DNA from: Mayamaea pseudoterrestris
Taxonomy: Eukaryota > Bacillariophyta > Bacillariophyceae > Sellaphorales > Sellaphoraceae
DNA length: 64,000 bases
Direction of reading: 5' to 3'
Assembly (NCBI GenBank): GCA_027923505.1
Contig: BROI01000013.1
Coordinates: 1-64,000, forward strand
The translations under genes were made by a program, and so were the position numbers. Positions within the stretch are counted from its first letter, which is position 1; each line of letters starts with the position of its first letter. The notes under the pieces were generated by a model. That model worked only from the letters and a program-made list of their open reading frames with translations, searched no databases and had not been told where the DNA came from. Positions 55,786-64,000 of the stretch are shown here, in pieces.

Positions 55786-56011
55786 TGAAGTACCTATCGT
55801 AGGATGATATGTAAATGGAAATTATGGTGGTATTTTAAAGACTGCAATTGAAGATTGCCTCCATGGCGAGCCATCGCTCTTTTACTGGCGAGGATCGCAG
55901 ATGTCGCAACAGGATCGCCCATCTTCGCTAATACCCGACGGGCGTGTCCGTTGACTGTCCGGCTCGCCGTTGAGGCTGGGCCGGTGCATGTGAATCGTGT
56001 CAGATAGCACA
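55786..56011 (-). repeat. 5' LTR of gypsy element
   Basis: 226 bp matching 44054-44279. It is followed on the plus strand by the CAGTC duplication at 56012-56016. The start codon of the next gene lies 236 bp from the LTR edge. Confidence 0.93.
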
Positions 56012-56016
56012 CAGTC
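56012..56016. repeat. Target-site duplication CAGTC, right
   Basis: This CAGTC is the partner of 44049-44053 and marks the right border of the gypsy insertion. Confidence 0.9.
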
Positions 56017-56247
56017 AATGAAACTTCCACGAAGTCGTCAAAACAAGATTGAAAATTATGTCTACCTGACGTGGCGAAGGTCATTGACATTTCAGAGTCA
56101 TTGCCGTTCAACGAATGAAGATACCATGCTCCTAATTTAGCGAGTCGCGTTCCGACTGCTGCCAAGTCAAGCAATGGTATGTAAGTAAGTACCGTCTGGT
56201 ATGAGAGCAAACAAGTAGCATAGCAACAGCCAGCTGACCTTTGCACC

Positions 56248-59200
56248 ATGGGCCCATTGGTCGACAGTCGGCGACGTGCCTTCTCTGCAGAAGGGTCAGT
56301 GACACTTGAAGACAGAATCCTGGCGTTGCAGCTGGCGCAACTCTCTCACAAACGACGGCACGTTCCAAGCAGTGGCACGCCACTAACTGGGATGCGGACG
56401 ACGACTCTGCCACTACCGACGCAACAATCAGCAACTCGAGATGATGGCGATAGCAATCATGAAGACCTCACGCCGGATTCTTGGGCGGACGAAATGTTGA
56501 TTCAAGACTGCAGCGATGAGACGGAGAATCAAGACGCTGAAGACATGCTGCGCCAACAATCTGCAGGGTCGAATTTACTGATGACGAAGAATTCACATCA
56601 GCGCGGCAGCTTGACGCGAAAACAAACAGATGAAGCAGATGTTTCTCGGTGGCGGTCCGATCTTTCCGCGGTCTCGAATCTTTCATTCGCTTCACCTCGT
56701 CAACAATCGATCAGCAATCGCTCACGCTACCCTTGCTCATCCGTTTCTGCACCTCGTTGCTTCAACGGCCAAGATAGCAATGGATATAATCTTAGAAAGG
56801 ATCATGTACGAAAGGAATATCCTGCTGGGGGCTCGCGAAATGCGATGGTATCGGATTCAATTCTAAAAACAGTCTCGCACAGTCCGCAACTCACAGTCAG
56901 ACAAACGTCTTCCAATGTATCTTCGTCGTCTCACATAAATAGCGTACTGCGCGAACTCATGCATGAAGCCGGCATGCTATCAACTATTTTCAAGGAGCAT
57001 GATAATGCTAGGAGCAGCAATTCGCAAATTCATCTCGACAGACAGTTTGCTGACTCGGACATGTACGAGGAAAGTGTGACGGCATGCAGCTTGGCTTCGG
57101 GGATTCATCCGAGCTTGGCTTCTACGTCAATGTCTTTCGCTCCGAAAACATCAATCACTCGAAGAAAGAATCGTTCTGATAATACATTCCATTTGTATGA
57201 TACGACAGTGGCGGATCAAGAGGGTTTCAGTGATCGACTGGGCATCGCACCGCCCTTGCACTGGTCACCTACGGTTCCAACAATGGAAGGGAGGGAACCA
57301 TGCAGTCATACAAGAAACATGTATGCTAATGTGGGTGGTCGACTGGGTATAGAAAATCGCGTTGACGTTTTTCAGCCCTCCTTTTTTGACCCGCAAGCTC
57401 TCGACGCATCCATTTACTCGGATCGGATGTCATCATTTGGTAATACTGACGTTGCGACTGGAGACTTGACTCCAAAGACATTCGCGTCGACTCATCTTCC
57501 AATAACCCATTCAGAAAGACCTTTTACCGAGGAAATATCGGGTGCGCAAAAGCCTGCTAGCTCGCATATGACGTCAAATGATTTTGACTATACAGACGAA
57601 TCATGGGACTATCCATTTGGACAACAATCAGATCAGAGTGTTGCCAACGATGATAATAGCTCATCCGAATCGCTAACAGGTTCGTCAAAAAGCTTCAATT
57701 ACAACATTCCATCAAGGGCAGCATCACCTGCAGGCTCCGCCATTACTGCCACCCCGATTTACCGGCAACAATATGAGCAGAAAGCACAAGCTGGTCGCCC
57801 GCTTGCTCGTTCAAAGCAGCGCCAACAACAAGTCGTTTCTGAACCAGCAATCGATGCTCCGTTATTTGATTCAAGCCAAATTGCTTTGTCTTGGTCTAGG
57901 GAAGTTCAACTGTTGCAGTCTATGGCGCCATCGACGGCCAGTGCAGCAATGCCATCGCCAGCAAGTTTCTCAATCATAGCCAGGTCTGCAAAGCGGCTGG
58001 ATGCAGGTCAGCAGGACTTACCGCCCATAGAGCCGACTGGCCTTTACAAGCAGCGAAGCCCTACCCAACCAATAATTTCTTCATTTGAATTACCACAATT
58101 TACAATACCAACGACGCAAGCAACCAGACAAACTGTTCCAACCGTCTCGTCAACGGTCGACGATTCTCGTGAAGAGCATTCCTCAGATAGGAGAGGGAAA
58201 AGTTTGTCCAGCGAGCACTATCACGGGTTGCAGCTTACAAGCCCATTCGCTCAGGTAGTTCAGCTACAACATGGAATTAGGTCAGAAGCTTGGCCGCCAA
58301 TACTACACGATGAGTCAAAAAAAATTACGGCCGTTTCAATTATCGAAAAAAGCGACACTAATGCGACCGCGCCGTTAACCAAAAATGAGCAACGAAAGCA
58401 TCTGCAGGACCAAGAACGAACTTTATTGCAGCGACAGCATCAGCTCCGACTTCAGCAGCATTTACTTCAAAAGCAGGAGGAACGACTGCGAGTACAGCAG
58501 CAATCCGTCCGTGACTTTTTTGCGTCAGATGATAAACAAGAGCCGCAATCATGTCCTGATCTATCACCTTGTATGCGCGACCAACATTATACGGAGCATG
58601 GAAGCAATTCCACAGAAGGTCGTGACAATGGCAACGCTGCAGAGGGATTTTGGGTGCCAAAGAGTTGTCGAGTGAAACTGGAAATGTTCAATAGTCCATC
58701 ACGGGCGCGTATGTTGTCAAGTGAAGGGCGCCAAATACCGACAAATCATCAGCCGCACGCACACGAGCAACACATGTTACAAGACAACCAAGTACAGTAC
58801 AATGATCGTTATGGGAAAATAGTCGATAGCGATGCTTGGTATGAGCAACAGCGTATCGGTGAAAATGGAGTCTCCACCTGGCTACCGAGATTGTCCACCG
58901 ACACAGTTACAAATCAGTTTACTCAAGTTAGTGCAATGGCAATGAGGCCAAGATATCAAGAAGGGATGAATTCTGCCTATTTAAGGCGTGTGAGAAGCGA
59001 GCCCACGCTTCTTAATGCTAAAGCTAACTTCATTGCTGATGATGTGTCAAAGCATCTTCGACAAATGACTCCAGCTTGGGATGATGGCATTGGATCGAGA
59101 GAACGTAACGATCCGCCAAAACGACGGGTGTCATTTATAAATGAGCACTTGATGTCAAACAATCTGTCGCCATCACCGTTATCCACTGTTGTCTCAAGCG

Positions 59201-60621
59201 GAGTCGCCCCAAAGAATGAGATTTTTGCACTTCCACCATACCAGGATGAGGAAGGTGACAGAAGAGACTCATTGCTGCAGCTTCCATTGAATCCTTCTGC
59301 AGACTTCCGTTTGAACGAGGCTAGTTACGCTCCGGGTTGTCTAAAGAGAACAAATTTATTACTCGCCGACCAAACGTTTGAAAATGAACTGTGGAGAAAT
59401 GACCGGCCAAGCACTGTATCATCATCGGTTGCTCGTCTCCAGCGTGACATGGAGTTTCCTCGACGGCCCTCTAGGCTGGTGGATACAGTGCGCGGTGATA
59501 TCGCTGATCCACCACCCAAGGGAGGAAACGAAAGGACGCAGCATCATGCTCGAGTTAGGAAGGATCCAGAAGGTCAAAGCAGTTGTGACCCCGCAAAGGG
59601 ACCCAGTAAGGCCGATGAAAGGTCTATCTTGTCAGACATTTCTTTGGGCGACATTTTTGCAAATCTCGACGGCTTTACAGTAGATCCCAGGTCCCTGCTT
59701 TTTGGACATTCGCAGCAGCAACGCACCGACGCATGCGGCGCCACCGATCCAATGCTCACCGCTTCGGCTACAACCATGGCGCCCGCTAAAAATTCTGGGG
59801 ATGCTAGGTTACAAACTCGACCAGCACCAATGTTTCAAGCGGCGGAGAAAGATGAAGACGATTCTCACATTGCAGTGTTTGGCGGCGAGAGGCAAGCCAA
59901 GGATACGCAACAGGGATCAAACATGACTTGGAAAGATGGTTGGGCTAGCATAACAAAGTTGAAGGAAGCGCTCAGTATATCTGCCAGTCAAGTGGTACAA
60001 AAGGACAATCAGAAAGCTGCCATGGATCCAACGACCCCACATTTGACTATGAAGGGTGGCCAGGTCAAGCAGTCTACTTTCAAAGGCGTTGCTCGCAACT
60101 ACTTGTCTGCAATCGACGGCATCAAGACTATGGGATCATTTGATACTCTGACTGAAAATAGCAATGATGTTCGTGCGATTCTCGGTGCCGCGACAAGTCC
60201 TATGTACGAACGCAGTCGCTTGCGGACGAAGAATTTGAGGTCGATTGCCACTCCAACGGTGACTGATAACCTCTCGTTACGTCAACCAAGTGCTACTACC
60301 CTTCCTCTTCAACCTCCTCCGCCTCCGCCGCCCGGTCGTCCACCTGGGTTTGATAAGCGGCGACAACGAAACCTCGTGACACAAACGGCAGAACCACCCG
60401 CCCTGGAACCTCCAAGTAGTGTCAACATTCCGCTTCATCATTCGTTAGCTGACGAAGCCTTGTATGAAATGGGCCCCCTGTTTAGCATAGACACGGACGA
60501 CAACACCATAGAGACTGACCAGATACCTGAGCAAAAGGTTGACCCTGATACCGGTACGGGTTGCGCCTGGTTTGCATGTGTGGATCAATCCGAATGGTTT
60601 TCAAAGTGCTTTGCTAGATAG
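56248..60621 (+). CDS. Large low-complexity protein of unknown function
   Basis: The intronless 1457-aa protein is rich in Ser, Gln, Arg and Pro and mostly disordered by composition. A Gln-rich coiled coil (about 710-760: LLQRQHQLRLQQHLLQ) and a proline run (PPPPPPPGRPPGF, about 1355) stand out. Short ordered-looking pieces are LSDISLGDIFANLDGF and the Cys/Trp-rich end CAWFACVDQSEWFSKCFAR. No known domain recognised. The profile suits a scaffold or transcription-related protein. The gypsy-copia nest has landed 236 bp upstream of its ATG and has probably displaced distal promoter sequence. Confidence 0.75.
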   Translation: MGPLVDSRRRAFSAEGSVTLEDRILALQLAQLSHKRRHVPSSGTPLTGMRTTTLPLPTQQSATRDDGDSNHEDLTPDSWADEMLIQDCSDETENQDAEDMLRQQSAGSNLLMTKNSHQRGSLTRKQTDEADVSRWRSDLSAVSNLSFASPRQQSISNRSRYPCSSVSAPRCFNGQDSNGYNLRKDHVRKEYPAGGSRNAMVSDSILKTVSHSPQLTVRQTSSNVSSSSHINSVLRELMHEAGMLSTIFKEHDNARSSNSQIHLDRQFADSDMYEESVTACSLASGIHPSLASTSMSFAPKTSITRRKNRSDNTFHLYDTTVADQEGFSDRLGIAPPLHWSPTVPTMEGREPCSHTRNMYANVGGRLGIENRVDVFQPSFFDPQALDASIYSDRMSSFGNTDVATGDLTPKTFASTHLPITHSERPFTEEISGAQKPASSHMTSNDFDYTDESWDYPFGQQSDQSVANDDNSSSESLTGSSKSFNYNIPSRAASPAGSAITATPIYRQQYEQKAQAGRPLARSKQRQQQVVSEPAIDAPLFDSSQIALSWSREVQLLQSMAPSTASAAMPSPASFSIIARSAKRLDAGQQDLPPIEPTGLYKQRSPTQPIISSFELPQFTIPTTQATRQTVPTVSSTVDDSREEHSSDRRGKSLSSEHYHGLQLTSPFAQVVQLQHGIRSEAWPPILHDESKKITAVSIIEKSDTNATAPLTKNEQRKHLQDQERTLLQRQHQLRLQQHLLQKQEERLRVQQQSVRDFFASDDKQEPQSCPDLSPCMRDQHYTEHGSNSTEGRDNGNAAEGFWVPKSCRVKLEMFNSPSRARMLSSEGRQIPTNHQPHAHEQHMLQDNQVQYNDRYGKIVDSDAWYEQQRIGENGVSTWLPRLSTDTVTNQFTQVSAMAMRPRYQEGMNSAYLRRVRSEPTLLNAKANFIADDVSKHLRQMTPAWDDGIGSRERNDPPKRRVSFINEHLMSNNLSPSPLSTVVSSGVAPKNEIFALPPYQDEEGDRRDSLLQLPLNPSADFRLNEASYAPGCLKRTNLLLADQTFENELWRNDRPSTVSSSVARLQRDMEFPRRPSRLVDTVRGDIADPPPKGGNERTQHHARVRKDPEGQSSCDPAKGPSKADERSILSDISLGDIFANLDGFTVDPRSLLFGHSQQQRTDACGATDPMLTASATTMAPAKNSGDARLQTRPAPMFQAAEKDEDDSHIAVFGGERQAKDTQQGSNMTWKDGWASITKLKEALSISASQVVQKDNQKAAMDPTTPHLTMKGGQVKQSTFKGVARNYLSAIDGIKTMGSFDTLTENSNDVRAILGAATSPMYERSRLRTKNLRSIATPTVTDNLSLRQPSATTLPLQPPPPPPPGRPPGFDKRRQRNLVTQTAEPPALEPPSSVNIPLHHSLADEALYEMGPLFSIDTDDNTIETDQIPEQKVDPDTGTGCAWFACVDQSEWFSKCFAR

Positions 60622-60884
60622 CTTGTGAGTATCAATGTTTTATATATTCTGTATAAACGCCTGTATTAGGCCATTGTTGCCCGTTCGTATCATTAGTAAA
60701 AAGTTGGGACAAGTCAATGGCTGCTATACGTACGGTACGTCGTACTACAGGTAATGAAAGTGTGTATGAATACCGGTACGATACGAAACGATTTGGTCTT
60801 AGATGATGATTCGAATCTCAGAAAGCAAGAAGGAGAGACGCACGCTTGCTTCATTGATCCTTCATACGCACAAATTTCCTGTCA

Positions 60885-63163
60885 ATGAACGAATGTTTGA
60901 TTCTTTATGCGACACAGTCAGGAAGAGCGAAGGCTTGCGCTAGGCGAACGGCTCGGATTCTTCGCGAGAAAAATGTTTGGCTTTGCAACGGCAGTGGATC
61001 TTCCTTTGAAGACGATTCCATTTTGGAATTTGCCAAGCAGTCGACAGAAATCAAAGCAAACAGATTCCTACTTCTCTTTGTCAGTACGACGGGAGACGGA
61101 GAACATGTCGATGCAATGCGAAAAACGTGGAAGCAATTGTAAGTCTCTGAACTTGTCGTGCCTATGTCGCAGGTGTCTGACCTTGATCCAAGAGACTGAT
61201 CAATGCATAGTATTGTTCATCATTTCTCACTCGTCGTCCGTCCAACAGAATCCAAATATCGCTGCCTAAAGACCTTTTTCGCGAAGTCAAATTTGCGCTA
61301 TTTTGCTTGGGAGATCGAGCATATGGAGATCAGTTCTGCGCGGCTGGTCGCAAGTTGGCTGCTCGATTGCTGCAGCTTGGTGCGACTTTGCTCTGCGAGC
61401 CAGGGTATGGAGATGATTGTACACCGAATGGAGGAGTTTTTTGTGACTTGGATGATTGGATCGAAAACTGTCTAACGTCAGATATATCAGCATCAAACAG
61501 CTTGATGCAGACGCATGATATTTCCACCGATGCAAATACATCGTTGGCCAGCTATCGCATCTCACTTGCCGAACCACAATCAAGCGCTTTGGATCAGTCA
61601 CCAAAAGAAGAATGGCAGCAATACCAATATATTCGGTGTTACCAGTCCTACTTCTCCCACTTGCGCCCTTTGACAGCGTACAGATACGAAGCCGGCGCTG
61701 GTGCTGCTGCTGCGAATAATTGTTGCGATTTGAGCGACGCCCCAATGCTTGCCAATGTCCTTGTCAATGATCGAATTACATCGCCAAACTGGAACCAAAA
61801 TACACGTCACATTGAGTTGCAAGTAAGTAGCCAAGTTTCTTCTTCTGCTTTAGCCAATTTTGATACGATGCCAAGAACCAAGCGTTCACAACTTCCATAT
61901 CGCGCTGGCGACGTCGCCGTCGTTTTACCCAGCAATACACCCGACAGCGTCCGGCGCTTGCTAAAGGCGCTACCGGAAAGAATTCAAAAAATGGCAGACA
62001 AGATACTGCTCGTGGAGAACATTAATTTCTCGGCTGTGAAAGGAGCGACTATATCGTCGGCTTGCACTTTTTGGCCAGGCCAATGCACACTGCGAGGCTG
62101 GTTGGCTTATTGTGCCGACATCCATGCGCTTCCGGAACGGGAAGATCTTCGAGCATTGGCAAGCTACTGTTCACTTGATCATGAGCACGGCATGGAGCAA
62201 GCAAACAAGTTAATTTCGCTCAGTGAAACGGCTGGTGCAGCTCTTTACGCCGACTATGTCTTGCGCGAGAAGCGAAGCTGGCCAGACGTGCTACACGATT
62301 TTGATTCGATTCGAGCAGCTGGTTCCAAACTTACAGTAGAAGGTTTGTTTGGATTGATTGGGCCGATACGGCCTAGAGAGTTCAGCATTGCCAGCAGTCC
62401 GTTGGAAGTCTGCGAAATACTCACGGACAGCAGTGATGAAGAGACGACCCAGTGGATTGTTCGCTTGCACCTTTGCGTCGCAGTCGTCGAGGGAAGGACA
62501 CCGCTGGGACGACATTACCAGGGCTTGTGCTCTAGTTATCTATCGCAGCTACAGACAAACCTGTCACAAGTTCAAATTTGGATCCGTCCAGGATCGTTCA
62601 CAGAGTTGCCATTAGCCATGCCAAGCAACAATGCCGTACGTTTTGAAGTGCCTGTTTTGTTTATCGGAGCTGGGACAGGAATTGCGCCGCTTCGTGGATT
62701 GATCCGAGAGAGAGAGGCGACGCGACACGCCATGTTGAAGTCGTCAGGCCGAGATGGAGCTGAATCACAACACTCGCGACGGTTGCGTGCCATGGAGAGA
62801 GACAACATCCTAATTTTTGGATGTCGCAGGGAACAGGACGACTTTTACTACCACAACGAATGGGCAGCCTTTTGCATGGAGGGACGACTTACCTTGTCAA
62901 CTGCGTTTAGTCGCGATCAGGTGCAGAAGGTTTACGTGCAGCAATTGCTAAAAAATGCTGACGACGAAACTTCAATTGTTGTCAATCACTTATTAGCAAG
63001 GAATGGAGCAGTTTATATTGCCGGAAGTCCAAGGATGGCTCGTGCCGTGAAGGATGTCATTGTTATTTCGCTCGCTCAAGCGCTCGGGAGCGAGCAACGG
63101 GCAAAGCAACTGCTCTCGAACTTGCAACGAGCTGGCTACTTTAGCATCGAGGCTTGGTCATAG
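60885..63163 (+). CDS. NADPH-dependent diflavin reductase, NDOR1/Tah18-like
   Basis: Two exons, join(60885..61138, 61249..63163), with a 110-bp intron give 722 aa. The flavodoxin domain has LILYATQSGRAKACARRTAR (FMN phosphate loop), VSTTGDGEHVDAMRKTW and FCLGDRAYGDQF. The FAD domain has RPREFSIASSPLE and GLCSSYLSQL. The NADPH domain has VLFIGAGTGIAPLRGL, IFGCRREQDDFYY and YIAGSPRMARAVKD. Tah18/NDOR1 passes electrons to the anamorsin/Dre2 protein for cytosolic iron-sulfur cluster assembly. At 722 aa it is longer than the usual 600 or so, because of an insertion of about 100 residues after the flavodoxin domain. Other diflavin reductases (P450 or methionine synthase reductase) are possible but fit less well. 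Confidence 0.85.
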
Positions 63164-63600
63164 AACTATACGTGTACAATATACCGGTAGCATATATAAT
63201 CCAGCATATCAGTCTGTATAACAATAGTTAGTATTGCTCTTATTGGCTTGGCAATTTCCAGCACGGCAGATGCTATCGCGCTAAAGCAAACTGATTCACG
63301 TCATTCCAACCTGACAAGCATGCATCAGAAGCAATCTAACATTTCGAGATGCTTGGTGATGCGCTGCAAATGTAAAGGACAGCCCGTGGCCCGTGGGTGG
63401 TTGCTCCTGCCGGTATTATTCACAGAACTCAAGGGTTAGGAAAGTGATGAGGTTTTAATGTCTCACTAGTTACCGTTGCGATTCGCTTCGTCGCGTCAGT
63501 CGCGATCCATCAATTTCCTTCCGTCGCGCAGCCATCACAATAGCAACTAACAGTCCGTCCAGTCGAGGAGTTCCGAACCTACTTACGACTTTTTGTACAA
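63164..63600. other. Intergenic region
   Basis: About 437 bp before the synthetase gene. It contains TACCGGTA at 63182-63189. No gene seen. Confidence 0.5.
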
Positions 63601-64000
63601 ATGCAAATGAGAGCTACTCGATGGGGCATGGCATTCGTATCGACAGTGCTTACGATTGCCTCGCGACGGAAGGTCGCTCATGCCTTTCGACCAGCGCAAA
63701 CATTACCCCGAAGTCATGGACCTCGTCTACTGTCAACCTTACATGCTGGCAAAGGTACGTTGGTAAAGATATCGTATTGTGAATGGCTGTCGCGCTAGGA
63801 TACTTAGTATGGGCGCTTCCACTATATATTGATTAGGCAAGGGAGGAACCGCAGATGGGTCCGTCAGCAAGAAACCCAAGAACGTTTTTGCGGAGACGAT
63901 TTTACTTCCAGAGACTGACTTTTCACAGCGCGCCAATGCCCTCCAACGAGAACCGGAAATTCAAGCATTTTGGAAGGAAATTAATTTATATCAAAAACTC
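63601..64000 (+). CDS. Plastid isoleucyl-tRNA synthetase, N-terminal part
   Basis: Exons 63601..63754 and 63837..64000 (running off the window) flank an 82-bp intron (GTACGT...TTAG). The leader is hydrophobic and ends VAHAFRPAQ, an ASAFAP-like plastid import motif, followed by an Arg/Ser stretch. After the intron, ILLPETDFSQRANALQREPE and IQAFWKEINLYQKL match the N-terminus of bacterial-type isoleucyl-tRNA synthetase. It would charge tRNA-Ile in the plastid and perhaps also mitochondria. ATG 63607 is an alternative start. The catalytic motifs lie outside the window. Confidence 0.82.

Larger units (their letters stand above)
44054..56011 (-). mobile_element. Ty3/gypsy LTR retrotransposon, interrupted by copia element 2
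   Basis: The element is flanked by 226-bp LTRs that look identical and by CAGTC duplications. On the minus strand it reads gag, protease, reverse transcriptase, part of RNase H, integrase, the gypsy order. Without the inserted copia element it would be about 5.4 kb. It is damaged: an in-frame TGA ends gag, RNase H is disrupted, one frameshift lies near 52270, and integrase is split by the insertion. The damage sits oddly with identical LTRs. The element may have been moved by proteins of an intact relative. Confidence 0.95.

Noticed and set aside
61821-61853. Possible intron in the diflavin reductase (GTAAGT...TTTAG)
   Set aside because: It would be only about 30 bp, shorter than any other intron of the window, and the frame is open through it.

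Overview
The window looks like nuclear DNA of a diatom or a close stramenopile alga. Three things point that way. Genes are compact, with few and short GT-AG introns (about 75-225 bp). Two predicted plastid precursors (24764 and 63601) carry a signal peptide followed by an ASAFAP-like A-F cleavage motif, as in secondary red plastids. The Ty1/copia elements and the His/Gly-rich zinc-repeat protein are of the kinds common in diatoms. The species cannot be fixed from the sequence; a Phaeodactylum-like pennate diatom would fit.

Layout. 1-5206 is a Ty1/copia retrotransposon whose first LTR is cut by the window edge; its LTRs look identical but its gag-pol has several small frameshifts. 5494-41226 is an ordinary gene-dense region on both strands: an FG-GAP/Cys-motif membrane protein, a DEAD-box helicase, the ribosome-assembly GTPase NOG2, a USP5/13-type deubiquitinase, a histidine phosphatase, a CIR1-like spliceosome-associated protein, a fused S-formylglutathione hydrolase / class III alcohol dehydrogenase, a five-exon variant histone H3, an OMA1-like protease, a two-domain plastid protein that may be a pyrenoid-shell (PyShell) protein, a GAF plus zinc-repeat regulator, an RWDD2-like protein, an acidic type II membrane protein, MTHFS, a methyltransferase, a Nudix hydrolase, tRNA-Val(CAC), an Exo84-like exocyst subunit, a leucine-rich-repeat protein and a coiled-coil membrane protein. 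41940-44048 has no gene that I can support.

44054-56011 is a Ty3/gypsy element on the minus strand (226-bp LTRs, 5-bp target duplication). A complete Ty1/copia element (44854-51436, 313-bp LTRs) has inserted into its integrase. Both look recent because each LTR pair appears identical. The nest lies 236 bp upstream of a 1457-aa low-complexity protein gene. After that come an NDOR1/Tah18-type diflavin reductase and the first part of a plastid isoleucyl-tRNA synthetase that runs off the window.

The least explained signal is a 42-bp minisatellite in three separate gene-upstream intergenic regions (about 10587-10990, 14979-15212, 41522-41935). Most units carry a TGACG(T) core, the bZIP/CREB-type site; a perfect TGACGTCA also lies in the first copia LTR. 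The arrays could be a dispersed regulatory repeat. Other standouts are the formaldehyde-pathway fusion, the H3 variant lacking Lys79, the zinc-finger-dead USP5 homologue and the possible PyShell protein. Exon boundaries were set by hand from GT-AG signals and reading-frame continuity.
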